A DNA stretch of 35,602 bases from positions 1 to 35,602 of IMG/VR virus record IMGVR_UViG_3300036832_000890; one strand, 5' to 3'. How positions within the stretch are numbered: position 1 is the stretch's first letter; each line of letters opens with the position of its first letter. The notes beneath the pieces were generated by a model. That model saw nothing but the letters and a program-made list of their open reading frames with translations, made no database searches and was not told where the DNA came from. This DNA comes from a virus. Positions 7,927 to 16,510 of this stretch are shown here, one piece after another. The position numbers and the translations under genes are program-made.

Positions 7927-8298
7927 TCAGGTTCCCGAGGTCGAGTCGAGCTGTCCGACGACTAGCCGGATCAGCAGATTTGCTTGGCGAGTCAGCGACT
8001 GGACTTGGGCGAGCACCTGCGCATTGGTCGGCGACTGCAACGCCTGGAAGTTCGCGTTGGCATTCAGCGCGCTCCTAGCCTTCTGCGTCAGCGCTCGCTG
8101 GTTGGATTCGACGACCGGCTCGGAGAACGTCGTCCCGTCGTAGGTCCAGCCGACCTGTGGCCGCGGATCCACGTCGGTGATGTCGATCCACTCAAGCTCG
8201 GGGCGGGCCGGGTTCGGGTGGGTGGCCACGGGGTCGTTGTAGGTGACGAGCCGCACCACCGTGTCGTTCGTGGTGTCAACGATCGCGTAATCGGTCAT
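7927..8298 (-). CDS. Small tail-fibre-associated protein
   Basis: ATG at 8298 gives 123 residues and overlaps the preceding gene by four bases (ATGA). The N-terminal half contains PQVGWTYDGTTFSEP, a motif seen in short proteins located next to phage tail fibres (DUF4376-like/fibre assembly contexts). The C-terminal half is an Ala/Gln/Leu-rich helix (NAQVLAQVQSLTRQANLLIRL) that could form a coiled coil. A role in fibre assembly or attachment is inferred from motif and position between fibre genes. No enzyme motif is seen. Confidence 0.62.
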   Translation of the reverse strand: MTDYAIVDTTNDTVVRLVTYNDPVATHPNPARPELEWIDITDVDPRPQVGWTYDGTTFSEPVVESNQRALTQKARSALNANANFQALQSPTNAQVLAQVQSLTRQANLLIRLVVGQLDSTSGT

Positions 8299-8552
8299 AG
8301 CGCGACCGCCGCCGTGAGATCCACGGGCACGGGCGGGACGGTGGTTGCGAGGGCTTCGTGCACGTAGACCTTGTGCGCCGGGATCGTCCCTCCTCCGGCG
8401 GCGGATTCGTGCTCGGCGACCATCCAGCCGGTCGGCCCGCACACGCAACTCGGATTCAGCTCGTGCTCGGGCTCGCCGTCCGCGGTCCACCAGCAGTGCA
8501 CGTCCTCGCCGGTCAACGACACGGTCCAGTAGGCGCTAGGCGATTCGCTCAT
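8295..8552 (-). CDS. Small hypothetical protein in the fibre block
   Basis: ATG at 8552 gives 85 residues; the stop of the upstream paralogue overlaps this start as TAATG, supporting coupled translation. It has WTVSLTGEDVHCWWTADGEPE and then CVCGPTGWMVAEHES, ending in a hydrophobic stretch. The CxC pair and an upstream Cys suggest a small disulphide or metal-stabilised beta domain. No family recognised; its position suggests a virion or fibre accessory component. Confidence 0.6.
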   Translation of the reverse strand: MSESPSAYWTVSLTGEDVHCWWTADGEPEHELNPSCVCGPTGWMVAEHESAAGGGTIPAHKVYVHEALATTVPPVPVDLTAAVAL

Positions 8553-8995
8553 TACTCGTGCTCCCAACAGACTGACGCGCCGCCGTCGCTGGTATCGAAC
8601 ACGACCTGGGCGCTGGCGTTTACATACAAACCCGTGAGGATGCTGTGCGCCCCCGGGGCCAGAACGGCCGTCCACCACTCAAACGAGCACCGCACATGAG
8701 CGACGTTGACCGGAACGAAGAAGCTTCCCCAGCCCGTGTTGATGCCCCCACCGTCGACCCAGTAGGCGTTCGTGACGCCGCTGAAGAAGTTCGCAGAGCC
8801 GTACATGCTGTAGGTGGTGGAGCCGTAGACGGACGCCCCATCCGGGTTTTTGATCGTGATGTTGTGCCCGAATAGCTGCACCCCCGAGCCCGCGCCGAAC
8901 GTGCCCGCCCAGGTTCCACCGGCGTACGCGTTGCTCCCGCTGAAGCCCAGGTTGCGTTCGCACATCTTCTGACCGTCGAGCAGGATCGAGGGCAT
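8552..8995 (-). CDS. Member 3 of three tandem paralogues of an unrecognised beta-rich family
   Basis: ATG at 8995 gives 147 residues. It shares a pattern with the next two upstream genes: an MCER/MCEH motif near residues 11-14, W-x-G-T-F-G at about 30-35, TIKNPDGA (about 47-54), FEWW at about 105, and a C-terminus with the order GxYV...DxxDGGxxxxWE. The pattern suggests a compact beta-sandwich of the jelly-roll type, with the Cys near the N-terminus conserved in all three. Position within the fibre block suggests a virion receptor-binding head or tip, but no homologue is recognised and the role is inferred. Confidence 0.7.
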   Translation of the reverse strand: MPSILLDGQKMCERNLGFSGSNAYAGGTWAGTFGAGSGVQLFGHNITIKNPDGASVYGSTTYSMYGSANFFSGVTNAYWVDGGGINTGWGSFFVPVNVAHVRCSFEWWTAVLAPGAHSILTGLYVNASAQVVFDTSDGGASVCWEHE

Positions 8996-9435
8996 CAGGG
9001 CCACTCCCTCACGATGAACGTCCCGCCATCGTTGCCGTCGAACGTCACGGTGCCCGCTACCACGTAGACGCCGCAGTTGACCGTGTGCACGCCCGCCGCG
9101 ATCTTGCCCAGGCTGGTCCACCAGTCAAAGCTCACCGGCCAGTGCTCGTTGGTGAGGTTGAAGTACTGCCTGCCGAACAGCATCTGCCCGCCGCCGTCGA
9201 TCGTCACGCTGCCCTGGATGATGGTCCCGGCGGTGGGGGTGTAGCAGGTGAGGTCCATTGAGCCGCCGAGGTTGGCCCCGTTGCCGTTGACCACGGTGAC
9301 CGACATGTCGCCCGACAGTTGCACCCGTGCCCCCGCGCCGTAGCTGCCGCCCCACCCGCCCCAGGTGTTGGCGTAGCCCACCGCCAGGTCGTGCTCGCAC
9401 ATCTGCGTGGTTCCGACTTGGATCGGACTGGTCAC
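8995..9435 (-). CDS. Member 2 of three tandem paralogues of an unrecognised beta-rich family
   Basis: A GTG at 9435 is the start: it forms a GTGA overlap with the previous gene's stop and places the MCEH motif at residues 12-15, as in its sister genes. The product is 146 residues, with GGWGGSYGAG, a T-x-x-N-G-N-G-A segment, FDWW at about residue 105, GVHTVNCGVYVVAG and GNDGG near the end. It resembles members 1 and 3 in order and spacing, though only about a quarter to a third of residues appear shared by eye. No signal peptide or membrane segment. Function unknown; a fibre tip or decoration is inferred. Confidence 0.7.
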   Translation of the reverse strand: MTSPIQVGTTQMCEHDLAVGYANTWGGWGGSYGAGARVQLSGDMSVTVVNGNGANLGGSMDLTCYTPTAGTIIQGSVTIDGGGQMLFGRQYFNLTNEHWPVSFDWWTSLGKIAAGVHTVNCGVYVVAGTVTFDGNDGGTFIVREWP

Positions 9436-9857
9436 GCGACCTCCCAGACCAACGAGTTGCCTCCGTCGGCCGAGTTGAACACCAGCGAGCCCGAGGCGAT
9501 CCAGACGCCGATGTTGACGCTGTGCTGTCCCGCTGCCAGCTTGCCCTGCCGCCAGCAAAACGAGAACTGCCAGTGGCGCGCCTGGCTGTAGCAGAACAGT
9601 CCCCACACCACCTGGGCAGCACCGTCGATAATCGTGCTGCCCTGAATCAGCGAGCCGGTGTTGTTGGTGAGGGCCTGAAACTGCGCGCGTCCCATCAGGT
9701 AGGCCCCGTTGGGGTTCTCGATCGTGACGTTGCCGCTGAACAGCCCGACGCGGCTCACGCCAAAGGTGCCCGACCACGAACCGATGACGTTCTGTCCGTA
9801 GGCGCCCAGGCCGTGCTCGCACATCTGGGTCTTGCCGAGGAGGACCGGGCTGGCCAT
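9432..9857 (-). CDS. Member 1 of three tandem paralogues of an unrecognised beta-rich family
   Basis: ATG at 9857 gives 141 residues and overlaps the 770-residue fibre gene stop as TGATG. It begins MASPVLLGKTQMCEHGLGA, then SWSGTFG, VTIENPNGAYLMG, LAAGQHSVNIGVWIASG and SADGGNSLVWE, matching the two downstream sisters. Extra cysteines occur near the middle (FCYSQARHWQFSFCW). The first member after the long fibre, it may be the ancestor of the tandem set. Function unknown; part of the adhesin block. Confidence 0.7.
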   Translation of the reverse strand: MASPVLLGKTQMCEHGLGAYGQNVIGSWSGTFGVSRVGLFSGNVTIENPNGAYLMGRAQFQALTNNTGSLIQGSTIIDGAAQVVWGLFCYSQARHWQFSFCWRQGKLAAGQHSVNIGVWIASGSLVFNSADGGNSLVWEVA

Positions 9858-12169
9858 CAGTTCGCCTGCTGGAATCGGATGCCGGATAGCGACAGGTAGC
9901 CAACGCTCGAACGCGTTGAATAGTTCGGCACCGCTTCGGCTGTAGTCGTGTTGATCACGCCCGACGAGTTGACGTCGACGCGCATGATCTGCGTTCCCAT
10001 CGCGCTGTCGCTTGAGAAGCAGGCGAACAGCTCGTTCCCGGCGGGTCTGAACCCGGCGGGCAGCACCGCGATCGTGTCCGACGAGGTCAGCGCCGTGCTC
10101 TTGGCGATCAGGCCGCGCAGCGTCACCCAGCCAGCCGCGTCGAGCGTGTAGCCAGCAGGCGACCAGCCCGACCCATAGTCGCTCCAGCCAGCGGCAAAGA
10201 TGCCCGCCGCGGCGAACGTCACGAATGGTGGCTTGCGCAGCGACGGGTTGGGATAGTTGCCGACAAGGTCGCCGCCTGCCTGCTGGAACGTGAACGAGTT
10301 GCCGACCTGGACGACCGAGAGGTAGTTCATGGTCGGCGTGGTTGCTATCGGCAATGCTGTCGGGGCGCAGTAGTACCCCACTTCCAGATAGTCGCCTGCG
10401 TTGCACTGGATCACGTCCGCCACAACTGAGCCGATTCCCCCTGACGCGGGGGCCATCACCGTAGCCCCCTGCGCGACTAAGGTGCCGTTTTTGAGAATGC
10501 CAGCCGAGATGGATTGCCCGGATGCGGTCGCACTCACAAATACGTCACCGCTTACCTGATAAGAACCCGTAGCAGGACAGACGTAGCGACCACTCGCAAG
10601 CGACACACATCCGCCAGGATCGGAGCTAATCGTGTCCACCGGGAGCTTCGTCCAAGCGCTAGCGGTCAGGGTAAGCGCCGCATTCCGGTAGGCCCTCGCC
10701 GCCGTGACCGGCCCGACGGCTCCGGGCAGCGACGTGAGCAGCGTGACCGCGAGATAGGACCCACCTGGGCCACCGCTTAGCGCGGCGCTTGAGTAGCCGT
10801 ACAGCTCCAGGTAGTCGCCCGCGTTGCACTGGATGACATCGCTGTGTTCGATGAACTCAGCGTTGCCACCCGTTGCCCCGATAAAGACCGCCGTGCCCGT
10901 CGACACGGCGGCACCGTTCTTATAGAACGAAGTGCCAAGCTGCGTGCCCGCCGTCGGTGCCGGGAAGGAGACCCCGCCTTTTACCTCGTAATAGCCTGCC
11001 ACCGGGCAGACAATCCGGCCGTTGGCGAGCTGCACCATGCCGGATGAGTCGTAGGTCATGGCATCCAGCGGAACCTTGGTGTTCCCTGCCGCGAAGCTGA
11101 CCGCCGCGTTGCGCTGGCCTCGTGCTACGGCGGTGCCCGAGGGCGTGGCTGCCGCCTGCCCGACCATGACGACCGACAAGTAGTTGTACACCGGGGTGAG
11201 GATCGCGAGGCTCAGCGCGGCCGAGCAGTAGGCGTAAAGCTCGATGTAATCCCCCGCGTTGAGACTGAGGATGTCGGCTGCGTTGCCTCGGACATAGCCG
11301 CCAGTGTCGGCAACGTTGGTTGATGCTCCTCCCGACCTGAGCACACCGTTGACGTAGATCGCCGCCGAGAACTGGTAGTTGGTGCCAGCGGTCCCGCTGG
11401 CGATCGCCTCGCCGACCACGCTGTATGAGCCCGTCGCCGGGCAGGTATATCGCCCGCTCACTAGCGATATGCGCCCGCCAGGATCGGAGCTGATTGTGTC
11501 AAGGGGCACCTTGGCCCAGGTGGCTGCTGGCAGCGTAAAGCCCGCGCTGCGATACGCCCGCGCCGCTGTGACCGGAGCGGCGGTGCTCGCCAGCGACGAG
11601 AGCAGCGCGACAGACAAGTGGCTATTGATGCCACCTGACCCGACGTTCAGGGTGGCGGCGACAGAAACGTAAACGTACAGTTCGACGTAGTCGCCTGCGT
11701 TGAGCAGCAGGACATCGGTGGCCACGGGATTGTTCCCTGACGAGCCAGCAGGCAGGGTGGCTCGGGAGCCCCGTGTCCGCTCGCTCCCGTTTACCCAAAC
11801 CGACGCGATTACTTCAGCGCCACTCGGCGTGATATCGCCAATCTGCCCGTCGATCTTGTAGTAGCCAGCGACCGGCGGGACGATCCTCCCGTTAGCGGCC
11901 TGCGCCATCCCCGACGTATCGAAGCTAATCGTGTCAACCGGCACCTTGTTGAAGCCAGCGGAGAACGACTGGTTGCTGCCGCGATACGCTCGCGCCGCCA
12001 CTGTCGTCGGAGCGCCGCTGCTGCCTCCGCTGCCGCCGCTGACCCACGCCGTCCCGTTCCAGTAGAACAACGTGTTGGAGCCCGTGTCGTAGTACATCTC
12101 GCCCACGGCAGGCGAAGCTGGCGCCGCCGACAGGCGCGGAGGACGAAGATGGCCGAGCGTGTCAGGCAC
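9857..12169 (-). CDS. Tail fibre with four C1q/TNF-like jelly-roll repeats
   Basis: The 770-residue product starts with the shared adaptor (GEMYYDTGSNTLFYWNGT, residues 23-40). It then has four repeats of about 135 residues at 58-192, 201-337, 347-478 and 490-623. Each repeat begins with an ARAYR/RGQRN-type strand and contains K(V/L)P(V/L)D..., NGR or SGRY...CP..G.Y, a short YxNG or YKNG turn, and NAGDYxEL. These are the hallmarks of phage C1q-like domains, which form trimeric jelly-rolls. A GGDLVGNYPNPSL linker (632-645) leads to a beta-rich C-terminal domain (650-770). It probably trimerises and displays several binding domains along one fibre. Its 3' end overlaps the first paralogue gene. 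Confidence 0.85.
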   Translation of the reverse strand: MPDTLGHLRPPRLSAAPASPAVGEMYYDTGSNTLFYWNGTAWVSGGSGGSSGAPTTVAARAYRGSNQSFSAGFNKVPVDTISFDTSGMAQAANGRIVPPVAGYYKIDGQIGDITPSGAEVIASVWVNGSERTRGSRATLPAGSSGNNPVATDVLLLNAGDYVELYVYVSVAATLNVGSGGINSHLSVALLSSLASTAAPVTAARAYRSAGFTLPAATWAKVPLDTISSDPGGRISLVSGRYTCPATGSYSVVGEAIASGTAGTNYQFSAAIYVNGVLRSGGASTNVADTGGYVRGNAADILSLNAGDYIELYAYCSAALSLAILTPVYNYLSVVMVGQAAATPSGTAVARGQRNAAVSFAAGNTKVPLDAMTYDSSGMVQLANGRIVCPVAGYYEVKGGVSFPAPTAGTQLGTSFYKNGAAVSTGTAVFIGATGGNAEFIEHSDVIQCNAGDYLELYGYSSAALSGGPGGSYLAVTLLTSLPGAVGPVTAARAYRNAALTLTASAWTKLPVDTISSDPGGCVSLASGRYVCPATGSYQVSGDVFVSATASGQSISAGILKNGTLVAQGATVMAPASGGIGSVVADVIQCNAGDYLEVGYYCAPTALPIATTPTMNYLSVVQVGNSFTFQQAGGDLVGNYPNPSLRKPPFVTFAAAGIFAAGWSDYGSGWSPAGYTLDAAGWVTLRGLIAKSTALTSSDTIAVLPAGFRPAGNELFACFSSDSAMGTQIMRVDVNSSGVINTTTAEAVPNYSTRSSVGYLSLSGIRFQQAN

Positions 12170-12178
12170 CAGGCCTCC

Positions 12179-14638
12179 TCATTGCTCCCAGACCTTCCCT
12201 TGGATCCAGAGTTGACTGGGCCCGGTGTAGTACTGCCAGGTGCCGCCAGAACCACCCGAGAGGACCGCCGAGGCGGTGTAGGTGCCCGGCGCCAGGCGGA
12301 AAATCCGGGTCGCCATGCGCCCCTCGTAGGTCTGCACCGCCGAGTGCTGGGTAACCAGGTGCAGCACGGTTTGGACGCCGTCCTGGTCACCTTGGGACAG
12401 AGCGATGCCGCCGTAGAGGTAGTGGTAGTTGGCGTCGGTTTTTTGCAGCAGCCCGATTTGAGCCGTGACCTCCCAATACACCGGCACGGCAGGCGCGTAA
12501 GTAATCGACATGGGGTTGCCGCCAGCCCCGTCCAGGCAGGTCGTGTTGGCGACGCTGGGCACCGCGGCGTACCCCTCGGCGACGCCCCGCTTGATCTGCG
12601 TGCCAAGAATCACGCCCTTGCTCCTGGTGTCCGACAGCGTCCGCCAATCGCCGTTGGCGACGTTGTACTCCAGCACGATGCTCCCTACCGGTGGATAGGT
12701 GATCGACGCCGCATTGACCCCGCGCCAAATGAGCTTGCCGTTGCCATTGATCGCGACCCAGTTGTTGGGGCCGTCGAGCTGGTAGCTGTTGATGCCGACC
12801 AGCGTCCCATCGGGCGGGCTGGCCGGGAGTGTGATCGTCAGCCCTCCCGAGTTGCAGATGACGAGATCGAACGGCTGGGCGGTGTAGTTGGCCGTCGCGT
12901 TGACTGGCTTGAGGTTCGGCTGTCCCGGCGGGCCAATCGGGCCGATGGGGCCTTGCGGCCCGGGACCGGCGGTGATCAGCGTCGCGCTCAGGTAGCACTG
13001 CACGACCTGGCCAGCGGCGATGCTGAAGCCGGTGGCGGTCCAGGCCCATAGCTCAAGGGTGTCGCCCGCGTTGCAGGACACCAGCTCCGAGATCGTGAAC
13101 GTCCGATTGCCGCCGCCGCCAGCGTCGGTGCGGTAGTCGTCATTGCGGGCAACCTCGATCCCGTTCTTATAGATCGACCCGATGCAGCGGCCGGAGTAGG
13201 TCGATACGCCGAACGCCACGTTCGCGTTGACCTGGTAGTAACCAGCCGTCTTCACTTGGATGCTGCCGGAGGCAGGGTTCGCTATGCCGCTGGTGTCGAA
13301 GCTCACCGTGTCGAGCGGAATCTTCATCCAGCCGTTGACCGTGAGCGCGGCGGTGCGGAACATGCGTGCGCTGGCTCCGCTGCTGCCAGCTATAGCCGCC
13401 GTCTGCCCGACCATGACCACCGACAGGAAGTTGTTCCCGACGCTCGGCACATACAGGGCTGTGCTCGCCGTGCCTGCCCCGAACAGCTCGAAATAGTCCC
13501 CCGCGTTGGCCTGAATGACTGCCGTTGCCGTCGCGCCCGTGGTGCCGTTACCGGGCGTCTGCGTGCCTGTCGCTATGTTGGCGCCGTTTTTGTAGATGAG
13601 GCATTGGACGAAACCATTAGCGGGACAGTTGCCGTATAGCTCGCCCGTGACCAGATACGTACCCGACGCCTTGCAGACGTAGCGACCGTTAGCTAGTGAA
13701 ACGTTGCCGCCGGGGTCATAGTCGATGGCGTCAAGCGGAATCTTCCCCGTTGAGGTTGGGAGAGTAAATGCCGCGCTGCGATACGCCCGCGCTGCCGTAA
13801 CCGGGGCGGTGGTGCTCGACAGCGACGAGATCAGCGAGACGGAGAGAAACGTCTGCTGCCCGACCGTCAATGTCTCATTGGTAAATATCCACAGTTCGAG
13901 AACGTCATTCGCGTTGCATTGGAGCACATCGCCAACATGGTGGTTATTGAGGCTACCGTTTGCTGTGGTTGGGTAAAACCGCGTACCCTGTGCCGCACTT
14001 GCGCCGTTGAGATAGATGGCGACTATCGCATCCTGGCCCGCTGCCGTCGCGCTAACACCAGCACCGCCGTTGACCTGGTAGTAACCGGCCACGGGACACA
14101 CGTACCGCCCGCTGGCAAGTTGCATCCCGCCCGTGGTATCGAAACTGATCGTGTCCACGGGTATCTTGCTCCAGCCACCCGAGGCGACAGTAAGCGCCGC
14201 GTTGCGGTACGCCCGGGCCGCCATCGTCGCTGCGACCGTGCCGCCACCCTGCACGACAACCGTGTACTGGCCCGTGGTCGGGATACCGATCGTGCGCACC
14301 GTGACCGTGTTGGCGTCGGTATGCTCGACATCAGCCTCGACCTCGGCATAGGGCGAGGCCGACTGGTAGACAACGACAGCCACATTCCGTACGCCCAGGT
14401 TGTGCCTGACCACGAAGCTGTTGCTCAGGCCGTCGCCGATCGTTTGCGTGTAGACCATTCCGCCTGCGCCGCCGCCGCTGCTGCTCCCACTCCCGGTCCC
14501 GGTCGCCGGAACCCAGGTGGTCCCGTTCCACCAGTACAGCGTGTCGCTGCCGGTGTCGTAGTACATCTGGCCGCGCACCGGCGAGGCTGGCGCGGCAGCC
14601 AGACGCGGAGGTCGGAGGGTGCCGGTGATCTCAGGCAT
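12179..14638 (-). CDS. Tail fibre with three C1q-like repeats, collagen-like neck and separate C-terminal head
   Basis: ATG at 14638 gives 819 residues with a TGATG-type overlap; the longer frame upstream of this start is a shadow of the previous gene. Residues 1-45 are the adaptor (GQMYYDTGSDTLYWWNGT). Residues 62-130 are a module also found in the baseplate protein at 16511-17392 (YTQTIGDG ... HNLGVR ... [10 protein letters not shown]). C1q-like repeats lie at 139-273, 281-412 and 422-555. A short GPQGPIGPIGPPGQP collagen-like neck (about 559-573) follows. Residues 580-680 resemble a beta-rich fibre shaft segment (GGLTITLPASPPDGTLVGI). Residues 690-819 are an unrecognised head. The domain order suggests a trimeric, multi-headed adhesin. 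Confidence 0.82.
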   Translation of the reverse strand: MPEITGTLRPPRLAAAPASPVRGQMYYDTGSDTLYWWNGTTWVPATGTGSGSSSGGGAGGMVYTQTIGDGLSNSFVVRHNLGVRNVAVVVYQSASPYAEVEADVEHTDANTVTVRTIGIPTTGQYTVVVQGGGTVAATMAARAYRNAALTVASGGWSKIPVDTISFDTTGGMQLASGRYVCPVAGYYQVNGGAGVSATAAGQDAIVAIYLNGASAAQGTRFYPTTANGSLNNHHVGDVLQCNANDVLELWIFTNETLTVGQQTFLSVSLISSLSSTTAPVTAARAYRSAAFTLPTSTGKIPLDAIDYDPGGNVSLANGRYVCKASGTYLVTGELYGNCPANGFVQCLIYKNGANIATGTQTPGNGTTGATATAVIQANAGDYFELFGAGTASTALYVPSVGNNFLSVVMVGQTAAIAGSSGASARMFRTAALTVNGWMKIPLDTVSFDTSGIANPASGSIQVKTAGYYQVNANVAFGVSTYSGRCIGSIYKNGIEVARNDDYRTDAGGGGNRTFTISELVSCNAGDTLELWAWTATGFSIAAGQVVQCYLSATLITAGPGPQGPIGPIGPPGQPNLKPVNATANYTAQPFDLVICNSGGLTITLPASPPDGTLVGINSYQLDGPNNWVAINGNGKLIWRGVNAASITYPPVGSIVLEYNVANGDWRTLSDTRSKGVILGTQIKRGVAEGYAAVPSVANTTCLDGAGGNPMSITYAPAVPVYWEVTAQIGLLQKTDANYHYLYGGIALSQGDQDGVQTVLHLVTQHSAVQTYEGRMATRIFRLAPGTYTASAVLSGGSGGTWQYYTGPSQLWIQGKVWEQ

Positions 14639-16497
14639 CAGCCGACCAGCGTGACCAGCTTGGAGTTGGCTGCCACCGCGGCGGCGTAGGTGATCGTCAC
14701 GTCCCCGTTGGCAGCCACCGACACGTCGGGCAGCTCGACGTTGCCGGTCGCGTTGTCCTGGACCTGGACGTGGATCGCGCGGGTGGCATTGAGCGCGTGC
14801 GTGGCCTGCGGAATCGTGATTGTCGTCCCGGCCCCGTGCGTGGCGCTGTTGTTGTAGTAGCCCGCCGCGCCGAGGACCGTGCGAGCCCCCGGCGACGACG
14901 TGGAGCTTGTACCGCCTTTCGCGACGGGCAGGACCCCGGTGACGACCGCCTTCGCGCCGGACAGGTCCACGGCGCCAACGGCGAGCTGCGTGCCACCGAT
15001 CCCGCTCGGCTTGACCTCCAGGCTCGATCCCGCGCCCGCCGTATCGAGCGTGGTCCCGTCGGGGTTGGCCGCGAGCGTGTTCCCGGTCTTGGTGATGCCC
15101 GCACCAGCGGTAATCGAGCCCGCCCCCGAGAACTGGGTCCAGAGGATGTTGGTCGTGCCCAGCGTGCCGCCCGCGTCGGCCATACACACCCAGCCCGAGT
15201 CGCCGTTTTGGGTTCCCTGCTCGACGAACGTGAACGCCGACACGAGTTCATTCCAAGTGTCGGCGTCAGGGGCTCGCGTCCAGGCGCCCGACTGCACGAT
15301 GTAGATGCCGTTCTGCGAGGTCGTGGTCTGGTCTTTGACCAACACTCGGGTGCCCGCGATGGGGGTCTGATTGTCGATCGTCGGAAACCCGCCCGACAGC
15401 GTGATGTTGGCGGTGGTGGCGCAGTACACCGACTGCTTGGCGTCGAGCCCGGTGGCGACCGCGTCCACGTAGTTCTTGGTCGCCGCGTCCTGTGCGCTCG
15501 CCGGATCAGCCAGGCCCGAGATTGCCTGACCCGACATCGACAAAAACGTGGTCGGAGGCTGAAGCTGATCGAGCCTCGTCCCCGACCCGAGAACGGTTGC
15601 AGGAGCGCTAGCCGACCCGTTGACGACCTTGCTCGGCACCGGATTGAAGTTGATGTTGTTGGTGCCGATCGTGCCGCCCGTGATCGCGGCATCGCACATC
15701 CACAGCGACAGGTAGTTGGTGCCGAACGTCGAACCGACAGGGACCACCGCGCCGACGAGCTGAGTCCAGGTCGACGCATCCGGCGAACGAGTCCAGGCTC
15801 CGCTCTGGCAGATGTAGATGCCGTTCTGCGTCTGCGGGGTCTGGTTCTTGACCAGGACGCGATCCCCGACCGCGACCGCCTGCCCGTCGATCGTCTGCGT
15901 GCCAGACAGGGTGATACTGGCGGTGGTCGCCGCCCTGACGGGTGCCTTCCAGCTCAGATTCGTCCCCTGGCTGTCCACGTAGTTCTTGGTGGCTGCGTCC
16001 TGGGCGGCGGTGGGATCGGCCACGCTGGTGAGCTTCTGGTTGTTCATGAACAGCGAGGCTTGTGGCACGCGGACCTGGTCAAGCGACGTGTTGCCGGGCA
16101 TCGCCTGCTGTGCGCTCGGCCCGAGCGTGCGTAGCGACGGCGTGGCTGCCAGGCCGCCAACATTGGGGGAGGCCACGTCGATATCGGTAATCGTGCCGTC
16201 TGCGATCTTGGCGCTGGTGATCGCCCCGTTAGCCACCGTGGGCGCAGCGGCGGTCCCGGTCAGATCCCCGGCGAGTTGGACGACGCCCTTGACCGTGGCG
16301 GTCGCGTCCGGGGGTGCGCCGACCCCGCCCTTGGCCGACTGCCAGGTTGTACCGTCGTACCACAGCAGCGTGTTCGACGGCGTATCGAAGTACATCTGGC
16401 CCTTGACCGGCGCGGACGGCGCGGCGCTGAGATTGTGGATCGCGACGTTGCGCGCCTCCAGCTTGGCGAAGTCGAGCGCTGCTCCTAGTGTCGGCAC
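14638..16497 (-). CDS. Long tail fibre with two internal repeats (AATKNYVD type)
   Basis: The 619-residue product is first in the fibre block. Residues 20-57 carry a diverged adaptor (GQMYFDTPSNTLLWYDGTTW). Residues 60-115 are low-complexity Ala/Thr/Gly (VVQLAGDLTGTAAAPTVANG). Two repeats at 151-286 and 320-457 each start ADPxxAQDAATKNYVD, continue with a TTASITLSG or TTANITLSG strand, RVLVK(N/D)QT, QNGIYI, SGAWTR and a W-rich end. This pattern is widespread in phage and prophage long fibres and forms fibrous trimers. The C-terminal portion contains VLPVAKGGTSSTS, the usual motif just before the fibre tip. It probably links the adhesin set to the baseplate. Confidence 0.82.
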   Translation of the reverse strand: MPTLGAALDFAKLEARNVAIHNLSAAPSAPVKGQMYFDTPSNTLLWYDGTTWQSAKGGVGAPPDATATVKGVVQLAGDLTGTAAAPTVANGAITSAKIADGTITDIDVASPNVGGLAATPSLRTLGPSAQQAMPGNTSLDQVRVPQASLFMNNQKLTSVADPTAAQDAATKNYVDSQGTNLSWKAPVRAATTASITLSGTQTIDGQAVAVGDRVLVKNQTPQTQNGIYICQSGAWTRSPDASTWTQLVGAVVPVGSTFGTNYLSLWMCDAAITGGTIGTNNINFNPVPSKVVNGSASAPATVLGSGTRLDQLQPPTTFLSMSGQAISGLADPASAQDAATKNYVDAVATGLDAKQSVYCATTANITLSGGFPTIDNQTPIAGTRVLVKDQTTTSQNGIYIVQSGAWTRAPDADTWNELVSAFTFVEQGTQNGDSGWVCMADAGGTLGTTNILWTQFSGAGSITAGAGITKTGNTLAANPDGTTLDTAGAGSSLEVKPSGIGGTQLAVGAVDLSGAKAVVTGVLPVAKGGTSSTSSPGARTVLGAAGYYNNSATHGAGTTITIPQATHALNATRAIHVQVQDNATGNVELPDVSVAANGDVTITYAAAVAANSKLVTLVG

Positions 16498-16510
16498 CGG
16501 TTATCTCCCA

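Noticed and set aside
6517-16497. A diversity-generating retroelement acting on fibre genes
   Set aside because: No reverse transcriptase, no template/variable repeat pair and no C-type lectin variable region was seen in this window.
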